Notes under the pieces: model-generated
The model's input: the letters and a program-made list of their open reading frames with translations, nothing else
Told to the model about the DNA's origin: nothing
Databases searched by the model: none
Made by a program: the position numbers and the translations under genes
Assembly: GCA_034002905.1 (NCBI GenBank)
Contig: JAVEZQ010000002.1
Coordinates: 124,001-188,000, forward strand
Length of the DNA: 64,000 nt
Direction of reading: 5' to 3'
Source: UBA8914 sp034002905
GTDB lineage: Bacteria; Pseudomonadota; Alphaproteobacteria; UBA9219
Part shown: positions 18,470-26,258 of the stretch, one piece after another
Layout of the letters: each line of letters starts with the position of its first letter
How positions within the stretch are numbered: the first letter of the stretch is position 1

Positions 18470-19207
18470 CTAGCCGACAGGAAAGCGCGTACGAATAACT
18501 TCAACCAGCATTCCTTCCGTTGGCATCGGAGGGACAATAACCTCCTTGAAAGGGAGCGCCTGTAGCGCTTTGGCAACCGATCCACTAAAGACTACCGCGC
18601 TTAGCGCCGAACAGCAAGAAATCAGGCCGTTTTTTTCGATGATTTTAACAAAAGTCTGGGCCGCGCGCGCCGAATGCAAGGTTACGACATCGATTTTGCC
18701 TTGCCCCAAAGCCTCCAGCACATGTTCGGACAGATTGGAAACCTCTCTGGCGCGATAGATCGGCCAATGCACGACATTCCAACCCTCATTCGTCAGAATA
18801 TCGGCCATTTCAGGATTGCGGTTCTCGACACCGATATGCAGAACGGTTTCACGTGCGCTTTCCTGCTCCATGATGCATTGGGCCAACATCCGACCATTGC
18901 CCGAGGCGCTCACGACATCCGTAAAGCCGAAGGCAGAGGCGTCTTGGGCGGTTTGATCGCCCACGCAGTAACAGGGCTCATTCAGCAAGTCAGTGACTTC
19001 ATCCCGCCGCGTCTGAAGCATTTCAAGTGTCACCCGACTGGTGATCGCGACAATCGGCGTGATCGAAAAAACAGATTCAGGTCGGCGTTGATAGAGAGGC
19101 TCAACCGTCAAAAGCGGCTCGTGCCAAACCTCATAGCCCATGGTTTCCAGCGTTCCCATCAATGGCCCGGCAAAGGGCCTCAAACGCGTGACGAGAACCG
19201 TAGTCAT
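18470..19207 (-). CDS. hemD: Uroporphyrinogen-III synthase
   Basis: A 245-residue HemD-type protein. Sequence is poorly conserved in this family, but VLVTRLRP at the start, the Tyr-bearing WPIYRAR and the VVTLHSARAAQTFVKI segment are typical. It closes hydroxymethylbilane into uroporphyrinogen III in the cytoplasm, and it follows hemC by 21 nt, the standard alphaproteobacterial order. Start at 19207 is supported by AAAGGG upstream. Confidence 0.9.
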   Translation of the reverse strand: MTTVLVTRLRPFAGPLMGTLETMGYEVWHEPLLTVEPLYQRRPESVFSITPIVAITSRVTLEMLQTRRDEVTDLLNEPCYCVGDQTAQDASAFGFTDVVSASGNGRMLAQCIMEQESARETVLHIGVENRNPEMADILTNEGWNVVHWPIYRAREVSNLSEHVLEALGQGKIDVVTLHSARAAQTFVKIIEKNGLISCCSALSAVVFSGSVAKALQALPFKEVIVPPMPTEGMLVEVIRTRFPVG

Positions 19208-19228
19208 GTCGCCCTTTCAGTCAATCTT

Positions 19229-20176
19229 TTAGCTAGCGTTACACAAAAAGAAATCACTCGACAATTGGGCCTTCATCTGAATCCCCAGATCATAACCGAT
19301 CTGGTCTGCATGATCCATATTGCCCTTGGCCGTTTGTCGAATAATCTGTCGGCCATCCGGACTGGCAACAAGCGCCTCCAGATTAATCTGGCCTTGTACG
19401 ATTTGTGCATAGGCGGCAATCGGCATCCGGCACGAACCATCGAGCGCGCGCAGCAATGCGCGCTCTGCCGTGGCACAGGCTTGGGTTTCCACATGATTGA
19501 TTGGCGCCAGAAAATCGTGCAGGTCCTGCGCATCAGCCCGAATCTGCACGCCAAGAATACCCTGCGCCGCTGCGGGGAGAATTTCTTGTGGCTCAAAGAT
19601 AGAAGACACGGCATCCATGCGCCCCAGCCGCCGCAAGCCAGCGACAGCAAGAATGGTCGCATCGGCCTCCTCCGCCGCCAGCTTCTTAAGGCGCGTATCG
19701 ACGTTGCCGCGCAAGGGCGTCACTTTCAAATCTGGGCGCATGGCCAGAATTTGTGACTTGCGTCGTAGGCTCGACGTTCCAACGCGAGCCCCCTGTGGCA
19801 AATCGGCAAGACGCGGCGCAAGCGGCGAGAGCAACGCATCACGCGGGTCTTCACGCTTGAGAAAAGCCGCATAGGTCAATTCAGGAGAGACAAACACGGA
19901 AACATCCTTCATCGAATGAACGGCAAAGTCGATCATCCCGCCCAGAAGGGCCTCTTCAATTTCTTTGGTAAACAAGCCTTTGTTGCCGCCCATCTCCAAA
20001 AAGGTCTGTTCCCTTTGTGAGGGGGACCAATCACCCGTCGTGCGAATCGGGACGACTTCGATATCGGCTTCCTGCCGCAAATCGGGGTAGGTTCGGTACA
20101 GCTCATCCCGCACAATTTGGGCCTGAATAAGCGCCAAAGGGCTGCCTCGTGTGCCAAGACGAAAAATTTTTTTCAT
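19229..20176 (-). CDS. hemC: Hydroxymethylbilane synthase (porphobilinogen deaminase)
   Basis: 315 residues from the ATG of MKKIFRLGTRGSPLA, which matches the family N-terminus; an ATG 12 codons upstream (20212) adds residues absent from relatives. The catalytic Asp lies in FAVHSMKDV (residue 91), and the Cys that anchors the dipyrromethane cofactor is Cys249 in LDGSCRMPIAAY. It joins four porphobilinogen units into the linear tetrapyrrole used by HemD. First gene of the cluster hemC-hemD-Mic60-hemY-HAD. Confidence 0.95.
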   Translation of the reverse strand: MKKIFRLGTRGSPLALIQAQIVRDELYRTYPDLRQEADIEVVPIRTTGDWSPSQREQTFLEMGGNKGLFTKEIEEALLGGMIDFAVHSMKDVSVFVSPELTYAAFLKREDPRDALLSPLAPRLADLPQGARVGTSSLRRKSQILAMRPDLKVTPLRGNVDTRLKKLAAEEADATILAVAGLRRLGRMDAVSSIFEPQEILPAAAQGILGVQIRADAQDLHDFLAPINHVETQACATAERALLRALDGSCRMPIAAYAQIVQGQINLEALVASPDGRQIIRQTAKGNMDHADQIGYDLGIQMKAQLSSDFFLCNAS

Positions 20177-20265
20177 GTCTAAACTACCCAAAAACAGTAA
20201 GTTCCTACCCATTACAGGTAGAATTTGCCCCCAAAAGGGCCTTCGTTATGTTTAACAATCTTTTT

Positions 20266-20292
20266 ACTATAGAATCAACGAATTAGTTTCAA
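20266..20292 (-). promoter_or_regulatory. Candidate hemC promoter
   Basis: On the minus strand TTGAAA (20287-20292) and TATAGT (20266-20271) are separated by 15 bp, a short but workable spacing, about 90 bp before the hemC start. Between them and hemC lies a small GCCC/GGGC hairpin. Motif evidence only. Confidence 0.35.
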
Positions 20293-20469
20293 GAATTTGG
20301 GGTATAATCCAGTTATGCAGTGCAATATTGGCACCGCAAAAGAACAAAAAAGACCGTAAAAATCTGATTGGACGTAGAGATTTGTGAACCGTTGCCATTT
20401 AGCCTTAGTTAGCAAAAAAGAGCACGGATCGCAAAAAAGGCAAAAAGGGATTTGGGAGTGAAGACAATG

Positions 20470-20727
20470 TTAAACGCTGATATTCAGATGGCCGCCACGT
20501 TCACGATCCCCGCCTTGCTGCTGGGATTGGGGATCTTCACGGTCCCTACCCCCTCGACGACGGCGGGATTTGTCGCTTCGTTCGCTTTTATCGGCGGGAG
20601 AAACAGCTACGGGCGTGATGGGGGCAGCCGCTTGGGTCACAATTTGAGGCAGGCCGTTTTGTACGGACTGGGGTTGAGCAACACCTGCGGAAGCAGGCGG
20701 TAATGGTGGCGGCGGCGTTATTTGCAT
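20470..20727 (-). CDS. Small proline-rich basic protein of unknown function
   Basis: 85 residues. It opens with MQITPPPPLPPAS, has a Gln/Pro/Ala-rich middle, then a charged run (SRRRRGGRDRED, GDRERGG) ending HLNISV. It has no signal peptide or membrane helix and is probably disordered. GGTGA lies 4 nt before ATG. A plus-strand ORF (20452-20703) covers the same bases, but the minus reading has more natural codon choice and a protein-like ending. I do not recognise the family. The Arg/Gly-rich part could bind RNA or DNA. It is divergent from the DUF2336 gene and lies upstream of hemC on the same strand. Confidence 0.5.
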   Translation of the reverse strand: MQITPPPPLPPASAGVAQPQSVQNGLPQIVTQAAAPITPVAVSPADKSERSDKSRRRRGGRDREDPQSQQQGGDRERGGHLNISV

Positions 20728-20857
20728 GCGTTCACCAGATGGATAATGGATAGACTATAACAACACCATTATTACGCACAGGCAATAAAGAAAGAGTTAA
20801 CTATAACGATTCGAAACATTATTTTGATTAAGTTATTGTTAGGGAAGAACAAAGACA

Positions 20858-22027
20858 ATGTGGAACATGAACGAGACATACGAGGTAGTCTATATGGATA
20901 ATAAGGTCTATCAGGAAATTCCCGTCCTGCTTGCATTGGCGCATGACCGCAGCGAGAATGGGCGTTTAGCGCTTGTTGAAAAGCTTGGCGAGGTATTTCT
21001 GGATCAAGCTGCTTGCCTTACGGCAAAAGAGGAAAAGCTTGTCAACGAACTGGTTGAAGAAATTCTGCGCACAGAAAGCGAAACCATTCGTCGCGCACTG
21101 ATTGCCAATTTTGACAAAGCTGTTAGTGCGGTCCGTCCCATTGCGCTGCGTATTGCCCACGGGCCGATCGAAATTGCCAAGAACGTTCTTGTTGCCAACG
21201 CCAATCTGGAAGATGACGATTTAATCATCGTGATCAAAAACAAAGGCGGCGATCACGCCTCGGCTATCGCGCAACGCGCCCATATCAGCGAAGCTGTTGC
21301 TGATGCCCTTGTCACAACAGGCAGCTTGCGCGTCATGCAGCTGGTCGCCGAAAATCTTGGCGCACGGCTTTCGCCCACAGCGATGAACATCCTAACGGAC
21401 GCGGCGCGCATCGCAACGATGCTGCAGGATCCCCTTCTGACACGTCCTGACCTGCCTTCTGAAAAGGCTATCAACCTTTACTGGTGGGCGAGCAAAGATT
21501 TGCGTCGCGCCGCGCTGGAGCGTTATGGCTTCGGCCCTGGTCGACTGGACAACGCGCTGACCAGAAGCATCGAAGACAAGATGAAGACCCATCTTTTCGA
21601 AAAAGAAGATGACGTTGCCATGGGCGCTCTTCTGAGCTGGATTACCGAACGCGAAGGACTAAGCACTTCGCTCTTGGTCAAGATGCTGCGGCTCAATCAT
21701 TATCGCCTGTTCAATCTGGCGCTGAGCCATATGACAGATATGGACATCGGCTCGATTGACACCATCATCAATGCACACGAACCGCGTTTGATGGTTGCAA
21801 TTGCCAAGGCCCTTGATATCGACAAGGGGAGCTTTGTTTCTCTCTTCCTGATGTCACGCGGTGGCCGCAAAGATGAACAGGTTGTGCATCCGCGTGAATT
21901 GAGCGCCGCTCTGGAAACCTATGACAAGCTTTCAGTCAAGGATGCCAAGGCAATGGCCTATAGCTGGAAGCTGAATCCGACGATCCTCAAGGATCAAATC
22001 GCGGCACATGTCCAACTAATGGGCTAA
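20858..22027 (+). CDS. DUF2336 domain-containing protein
   Basis: A 389-residue all-helical protein matching the alphaproteobacterial DUF2336 family, recognisable from LVNELVEEILRTESETIRRALIANFDKA, VRPIALRIAHGPIEIAKNVL and the repeated LVTTGSLRVMQLVAENLGARL-type helices that look HEAT-like. No catalytic motif is seen. The start could be this ATG or the one at 20894, which has GAGG 8 nt upstream and begins MDNKVYQEIP. Function is unknown; members are often near cell-cycle or chemosensory genes. It converges on nagZ with a 6-bp gap. Confidence 0.82.
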   Translation: MWNMNETYEVVYMDNKVYQEIPVLLALAHDRSENGRLALVEKLGEVFLDQAACLTAKEEKLVNELVEEILRTESETIRRALIANFDKAVSAVRPIALRIAHGPIEIAKNVLVANANLEDDDLIIVIKNKGGDHASAIAQRAHISEAVADALVTTGSLRVMQLVAENLGARLSPTAMNILTDAARIATMLQDPLLTRPDLPSEKAINLYWWASKDLRRAALERYGFGPGRLDNALTRSIEDKMKTHLFEKEDDVAMGALLSWITEREGLSTSLLVKMLRLNHYRLFNLALSHMTDMDIGSIDTIINAHEPRLMVAIAKALDIDKGSFVSLFLMSRGGRKDEQVVHPRELSAALETYDKLSVKDAKAMAYSWKLNPTILKDQIAAHVQLMG

Positions 22028-22033
22028 AGACTC

Positions 22034-22999
22034 CTACGGCGACGATGTCGATGAAAAAAGACACGTCGCCGTTTGCGGGACAGACGTTATGATCTCGCGC
22101 ATTTCATCAAGTTCGCCCGTACAATAAAGCAGGATGTCGGTGCCCGCCGCCAGCGCACGCGCGGCCCTTTCCGGCAAAGGCATGCTTAGCGCGCCCATCG
22201 CCAGATCATCCGAAACGAGCAGCCCTTTAAAGCCAATCTCGCCGCGAATGATTTCCGTAATCACACGCGACGACAGGGAAACGGGATTGTTAGAATCGAG
22301 CGCTGTAAAAACAACATGGCAGGTCATCCCAAGCGGCGCATCTGCCAGTTTCCTAAACGGCACAAAATCCTGCCTACGCAGGAGATCAAGCGATGTATCG
22401 ACAACCGGAAGCTTGATATGCGGGTCAGCTTTCACGCGTCCGTGCCCCGGCAGATGTTTAATAATCGGCCAGACACCGCACGCGATAAAAGTTTCAACCA
22501 CAATGCGCCCACACCGCGCCACATGATCCGGATCGCACCCGAACGCCCGATCACCTATCACCGAGTCTGCGCCTTCAATCAAAAGATCAAGCACCGGCGC
22601 GCAATTGCCATTGATACCCAGATCAAGCAACATGTGCGCCGTTCGCCGCGTATGCTCGCGCAACGCTTCTTCGCCGCAGGCCGCATCACAAGCGCACTGC
22701 GCGCCCAACTCACCCATCGAACACATTTTCGGCCAGTGGGGCGGTTTCAACCGTGCGACACGCCCACCTTCCTGATCAATGAAAATTGGCGCTTCCTCGC
22801 GCCCCACAGCTTCGCGCAAACTGGACGTTAAGGATCGAACCTGCTCAGGATTAACGCAGTTGCGTTGAAAGAGAATGAACCCAAGAGGCTGCGTCTCGCG
22901 AAAAAAGGCGCGCTCGGCATCGCTCAACACTGGCCCTTTAAGTCCGAAAAGGATCGGCCTTGTTAAAGAAATCTGGCTCACCCTACCCCCTGTCAACAC
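22034..22999 (-). CDS. nagZ: Beta-N-acetylhexosaminidase NagZ (GH3)
   Basis: A 321-residue, single-domain family GH3 enzyme. Diagnostic parts are GFILFQRNCVNPEQVRSL, FIDQEGGRVARL, the catalytic His/Asp loop KHLPGHGRVKADPH, and the nucleophile Asp in LLVSDDLAMGAL. It removes GlcNAc from anhydro-muropeptides in the cytoplasm during peptidoglycan recycling; AnmK, a later step of the same pathway, is at the right end of this window. In many alphaproteobacteria nagZ precedes scpA-scpB; here it stands alone. The first few residues (MLTGGRVS) are uncertain, since a downstream GTG could be the start. Confidence 0.92.
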   Translation of the reverse strand: MLTGGRVSQISLTRPILFGLKGPVLSDAERAFFRETQPLGFILFQRNCVNPEQVRSLTSSLREAVGREEAPIFIDQEGGRVARLKPPHWPKMCSMGELGAQCACDAACGEEALREHTRRTAHMLLDLGINGNCAPVLDLLIEGADSVIGDRAFGCDPDHVARCGRIVVETFIACGVWPIIKHLPGHGRVKADPHIKLPVVDTSLDLLRRQDFVPFRKLADAPLGMTCHVVFTALDSNNPVSLSSRVITEIIRGEIGFKGLLVSDDLAMGALSMPLPERAARALAAGTDILLYCTGELDEMREIITSVPQTATCLFSSTSSP

Positions 23000-23329
23000 G
23001 CCCTTCTATGCCACGCTCCCACGCAACTGGCGCTAAAAATATTCTCTTGCCCAGAGAAAGTCCATGTTCTTTCCCACAGCGCCAAATACCTAACTTACTG
23101 TTATGTTTATATTTATACAAATATATGTGTCTTTCCAGTGTCAAATAACCCTCTCAAAAAAACGCTGTTAATAATTTTTACTTTTTGTTAAAAACAATTC
23201 ACGTCATATTGTAAAGTAAGGTTAACGCGGCAATGTCTTGCGTTAAGCTTTAGGGCGAAAACACAGCGTCACTCGCCCGATTAGCAGTGCAGAAACCCAA
23301 CCTGATTATTTTTAGAACGAGGCTTAATC
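23000..23329. promoter_or_regulatory. Divergent control region between nagZ and ctrA
   Basis: 330 bp of AT-rich sequence with no gene. It must hold the promoters for nagZ (minus) and ctrA (plus). Four TTAA tetramers occur (23168, 23188, 23222, 23243), but their spacings (16 and 17 bp) do not fit the CtrA full box TTAA-N7-TTAA. No other signal stands out. Confidence 0.45.
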
Positions 23330-24040
23330 ATGCGCGTTTTGCTTGTCGAAGATGATACATCCGTCGCCAAAAGCATCGAACTGATGCTGCAGGCGGAGGG
23401 TTTTATAGTTGATACGACCGATCTTGGTGAAGATGGTTTGGAAATCGGCAAGTTGTACGACTATGACATCATCATTCTTGATCTTATGTTGCCGGATATC
23501 GATGGTTATGAAGTTCTGCGCCGCCTGCGCGCCGCGCGCGTCACAACGCCGATCCTGATTCTCTCCGGCCTGTCCGAACTGGATCACAAGATCAAAGGCC
23601 TTGGCTTTGGCGCCGATGACTATCTCACCAAACCCTTTGACCGCCGCGAGTTGGTTGCGCGTATCCACGCCATTATTCGCCGCAGCAAGGGCCACTCGGA
23701 CAGCATCATTCGCACGGGCAAGCTAACCGTCAATCTTGATGCCCGCACCGTTGAAGTCAATGGATCACCACTCCACCTGACGGGCAAGGAATATGGAATC
23801 CTTGAGTTGCTCAGCCTGCGCAAGGGCACGACGCTGACTAAAGAAATGTTCCTCAATCACCTCTATGGCGGCATGGATGAGCCTGAGCTAAAGATCATTG
23901 ACGTGTTCGTCTGTAAGCTACGCAAGAAGCTCGCGCAAGCGGCTGGCGGCGACAATTACATCGAGACGGTTTGGGGACGTGGCTATGTGCTGCGCGATCC
24001 ACCAGGCTCTGAACCCACAAAACTGCAGCGTCCAAGTTAA
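23330..24040 (+). CDS. ctrA: Cell-cycle response regulator CtrA
   Basis: A 236-residue OmpR-family regulator. The receiver has the acidic pair EDD (7-9), phospho-acceptor Asp51 in IIILDLMLPDIDG, Ser79 and Lys101 (LTKPFD). The C-terminal winged helix contains KEYGILELLSLRKGTTLTKEMFLNHLYGGMDEPELKIIDVFVCKLRKKL (in part), almost identical to Caulobacter CtrA. Phosphorylated CtrA silences the replication origin and controls division, motility and cell-cycle genes. GAGG lies 8 nt before ATG. The CckA-ChpT phosphorelay is not in this window. Confidence 0.96.
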   Translation: MRVLLVEDDTSVAKSIELMLQAEGFIVDTTDLGEDGLEIGKLYDYDIIILDLMLPDIDGYEVLRRLRAARVTTPILILSGLSELDHKIKGLGFGADDYLTKPFDRRELVARIHAIIRRSKGHSDSIIRTGKLTVNLDARTVEVNGSPLHLTGKEYGILELLSLRKGTTLTKEMFLNHLYGGMDEPELKIIDVFVCKLRKKLAQAAGGDNYIETVWGRGYVLRDPPGSEPTKLQRPS

Positions 24041-24081
24041 ATAGATATTCGAAGCCTCTTACAAGAAGATCGCACGATTTG

Positions 24082-24107
24082 GGGACAGGAGAAGTTGAGC
24101 CTGTCCC
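24082..24107. repeat. Inverted repeat / hairpin downstream of ctrA
   Basis: GGGACAGG (24082-24089) pairs perfectly with CCTGTCCC (24100-24107) around a 10-nt loop, 42 bp after the ctrA stop. There is no T-tract after it, so it is either a weak ctrA terminator, an mRNA-stability hairpin or an operator just before the next small gene. Confidence 0.6.
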
Positions 24108-24117
24108 ACAGATTGTC

Positions 24118-24324
24118 ATGCGCATGGGAAAGGTGTTTGGCGATCTGTGCCGCTATGAACGCGACGCCGCCAAAGACAAGTCGACGCATAATGAGCAGGA
24201 ACTCAAAAAAGAATTGGGAAATATTATCTTCTCAACCATTCGCTGGTGTGACGATTTAGGGCTTGATCCCGAAGACTACATCAACGAGGCGATCAGATGC
24301 CAAAAGGCTTTTGATAAAAAGTAG
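24118..24324 (+). CDS. Small MazG-like helical protein, degenerate
   Basis: 68 residues from this ATG; an in-frame TTG at 24079 would add 13 residues but runs through the inverted repeat. The segment ELKKELGNIIFSTIRWCDDLGLDPEDYINEAI has the shape of the second half of a MazG-type NTP pyrophosphohydrolase, where ExxD and the LGxDxEE helix occur. The usual EExxE metal site is poorly matched (KVFGD), and ExxD reads ELGN, so catalysis is doubtful. Similarity is judged by eye. Confidence 0.5.
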   Translation: MRMGKVFGDLCRYERDAAKDKSTHNEQELKKELGNIIFSTIRWCDDLGLDPEDYINEAIRCQKAFDKK

Positions 24325-24330
24325 CGTCAA

Positions 24331-24531
24331 CTATGCAATAATATCGGGCAGAAGCTCGCTCTCAATGCGGCTGATCTCGTCCTTAAGCAAAAGCTTTTTC
24401 TTCTTAAGCCGCGCTAGCTGAACCATGTCGGGTACTGTGCGCTGTGCCAGCGCTAAAATGGCATCATCCAAATCACGATGTTCCGCTTTGAGCAGCTCAA
24501 GCCGCTCACGCAATTTCTCTTGATTACTCAT
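24331..24531 (-). CDS. DUF465 (YdcH) family small protein
   Basis: A 66-residue, highly charged coiled-coil protein with the DUF465 signature: AEHRDLDDAILAL, then RLKKKKLLLKDEISRIE. These short helical hairpins are common in alphaproteobacteria and of unknown function. It converges with the MazG-like gene. Confidence 0.85.
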   Translation of the reverse strand: MSNQEKLRERLELLKAEHRDLDDAILALAQRTVPDMVQLARLKKKKLLLKDEISRIESELLPDIIA

Positions 24532-24595
24532 ATGATCTTATTCTCTTTTCCCAAGATGGCGCATTCTAGCAAAACAGTCGTTAAAAATCCATTGT

Positions 24596-24988
24596 TCAAT
24601 TGGCCATCTTGTCCTTACACCCAATAAGCCAAAGGTCATAAACGGGGTGCTCCATGGCCGAAAGCGAAGGCGACGAGGCAAACATCCACCCACGGAAAAC
24701 AGACATTTCCTCGCGTCCGGACTTAAACTCGCTTACATCCAGAAAGACAGCAGCCTCCGGCGTTTCTTCCGGCGTTGTCACGCGACAACTATGAGCAGTG
24801 ATAAAGATCGTACCAAACCGGTATGGCTTCTCGATATTAACTTCGATCTCCTCGACTCGTCCCGTCACTTTATCCAGCGCACGCAAAACGGCAATCGGTT
24901 GCTCGACCGTCGGCTTTTCCGCAAAAGCGGTACCACAAAAACCCATGCCAAGGAGACTTAGGAACAGGACGACAAGGAGACGCATCAT
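24596..24988 (-). CDS. DUF2155 domain-containing periplasmic protein
   Basis: A 130-residue protein with a clear signal peptide (MMRLLVVLFLSLLGMGFCGTAFA). The mature part has the DUF2155 hallmarks: ALDKVTGRVEEIEVNIEKPYRFGTI, a Cys in TAHSCRVTTPEETPEAAVFL, and GWMFASSPSLSAMEHPVYDLWL ending with a second Cys. The family is alphaproteobacterial and typically follows the complex I accessory gene and mlaD, as here (4-nt overlap with mlaD). The molecular role is unknown; the conserved Cys pair may form a disulfide. Confidence 0.9.
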   Translation of the reverse strand: MMRLLVVLFLSLLGMGFCGTAFAEKPTVEQPIAVLRALDKVTGRVEEIEVNIEKPYRFGTIFITAHSCRVTTPEETPEAAVFLDVSEFKSGREEMSVFRGWMFASSPSLSAMEHPVYDLWLIGCKDKMAN

Positions 24989-25560
24989 GGATGCTCGGGC
25001 TCAGGTGCCTTGACCGGAGCGACAGGCGTTGCCGGGGCCAACACATCCGCAGGTGCTGCAGACGGCGTCGCTGGCGCAGCGGGAGCTTGGTCCGCCGTCG
25101 ACGTTTTGTTGCTATAGATCAACTGGCCGATCAAATCATCCAGACGCATCGGCGCCTGTGTGCGGGTGAGCTTGCCCGTGCCATCCTTGGGGAGCAACTC
25201 TTCATCAACCCCTATTTCAATTGACAGATATTTTCCACCCAAAAGACTTTCGCTGGCCGCAAGGGCTATTGAATCCGTCGGGATATCGACCGTCGGCAAA
25301 ACGGTCATCGTCGTCCGAACCAGATATTCATCCGGTCCAGGATTGGTGATTAATTCCATGCCAGAGATAGAGCCGACCTTCACACCGTTGATCTTGACAT
25401 CACCGCCCTCTTTGAGACCATCCACCATCGGAAAATTAGCGGTGATCATGTAGCCTTTGACCTTGCGCAAATCGGCACTTGAATAGGCAAAGACCAGAAA
25501 AAGGGCTGCGACTATCAAAACGACGGCCCCCATAACTGTTTCAATCGCGTTGCGTCCCAT
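24985..25560 (-). CDS. mlaD: MlaD family phospholipid-transport substrate-binding protein
   Basis: A 191-residue inner-membrane MCE protein: one N-terminal helix (about 8-28), then the MCE domain (FPMVDGLKEGGDVKINGVKVGSISGMEL and the LGGKYLSIEIG end), then a Pro/Ala-rich tail. It forms the hexameric periplasmic ring of the Mla ABC system that returns phospholipids from the outer to the inner membrane. The permease and ATPase partners are encoded at 43986-45558. Its ATG shares a base with the NDUFA12 stop (TAATG). Confidence 0.9.
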   Translation of the reverse strand: MGRNAIETVMGAVVLIVAALFLVFAYSSADLRKVKGYMITANFPMVDGLKEGGDVKINGVKVGSISGMELITNPGPDEYLVRTTMTVLPTVDIPTDSIALAASESLLGGKYLSIEIGVDEELLPKDGTGKLTRTQAPMRLDDLIGQLIYSNKTSTADQAPAAPATPSAAPADVLAPATPVAPVKAPEPEHP

Positions 25561-26018
25561 TAGTAAGGCTCCCTTATCGTCGAGTCATGTTTCGGGGTCC
25601 AAGCCTGATAGGCTGACGACGTCCTGTCGCCCTGCCCCTGTACCATGCGGTTCAAGCCATACCCCGGAGGAATGAATGCAGCCTCAGATCCCGTGAGATT
25701 CGGGAGATGCGGCTTCTGCCAAACATACCTGCTCACAGACACATTCGGCAAGGGGTGATCGCACACCGACGGCAAAGGATTTACAGCGGTGTAATGAAGC
25801 CACGCAAACCATTCGGGCGGAACCTTTGTCGCCTCCGGCTCTCCGGCATAAAGGACCCAGCGCTTTTGTGCGCGCCCTTTCCGGCCATCCGGCTCTTTGC
25901 GTGAGCGATAATACTGGTTTCCATAAGAATCTTCGCCAACCTTGAGGCCAGCCATGGCTGTGTAGAACAAAGTCCCGGCCTGTGACAAGCGGCGTATCCA
26001 TGAAAACTGGTCAAACAT
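25560..26018 (-). CDS. NADH:ubiquinone oxidoreductase accessory subunit, NDUFA12 (B17.2) family
   Basis: A 152-residue protein with the family core KVGEDSYGNQYYRSR, RWVLYAGEPEATKVPPEWFAWLHY and the C-terminal YQAWTP. NDUFA12 is one of the few supernumerary complex I subunits shared by mitochondria and alphaproteobacteria; it binds the peripheral arm near the membrane junction. First gene of the NDUFA12-mlaD-DUF2155 block. The 240 bp upstream, up to the divergent NrdJ-like gene, show no further gene. Confidence 0.93.
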   Translation of the reverse strand: MFDQFSWIRRLSQAGTLFYTAMAGLKVGEDSYGNQYYRSRKEPDGRKGRAQKRWVLYAGEPEATKVPPEWFAWLHYTAVNPLPSVCDHPLPNVSVSRYVWQKPHLPNLTGSEAAFIPPGYGLNRMVQGQGDRTSSAYQAWTPKHDSTIREPY

Positions 26019-26258
26019 AACGATACGTTTATCCCCAAAAAAAGATGTGAACAGTTTCCAGTAAACTCGAGAAAAATGAAAAGATCGTCAAGGATTCTCA
26101 AGGCTTTTTCGGGTGCGAGTCTGTGAGTATCTTTTTCTTTCACGATACCACATTTTGTGGCAAATATAACTGGCAGCACATAATCTTGTGGATAACTTTC
26201 CGTTATCCCGTCTCAAAGCCGTAACGTCCTCTAAACTCTCACTCTTTTACAGGTCACG

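Noticed and set aside
20452..20703. Plus-strand 83-codon frame with a GGGAG-like ribosome site and hydrophobic N-terminus
   Set aside because: It covers the minus-strand proline-rich frame. Its protein becomes low-quality after residue 45 and the minus frame has better codon choice and a natural ending. Kept only as an alternative.
23168..23246. Possible CtrA autoregulatory boxes upstream of ctrA
   Set aside because: TTAA tetramers are present but spaced by 16 and 17 bp, not the required 7.
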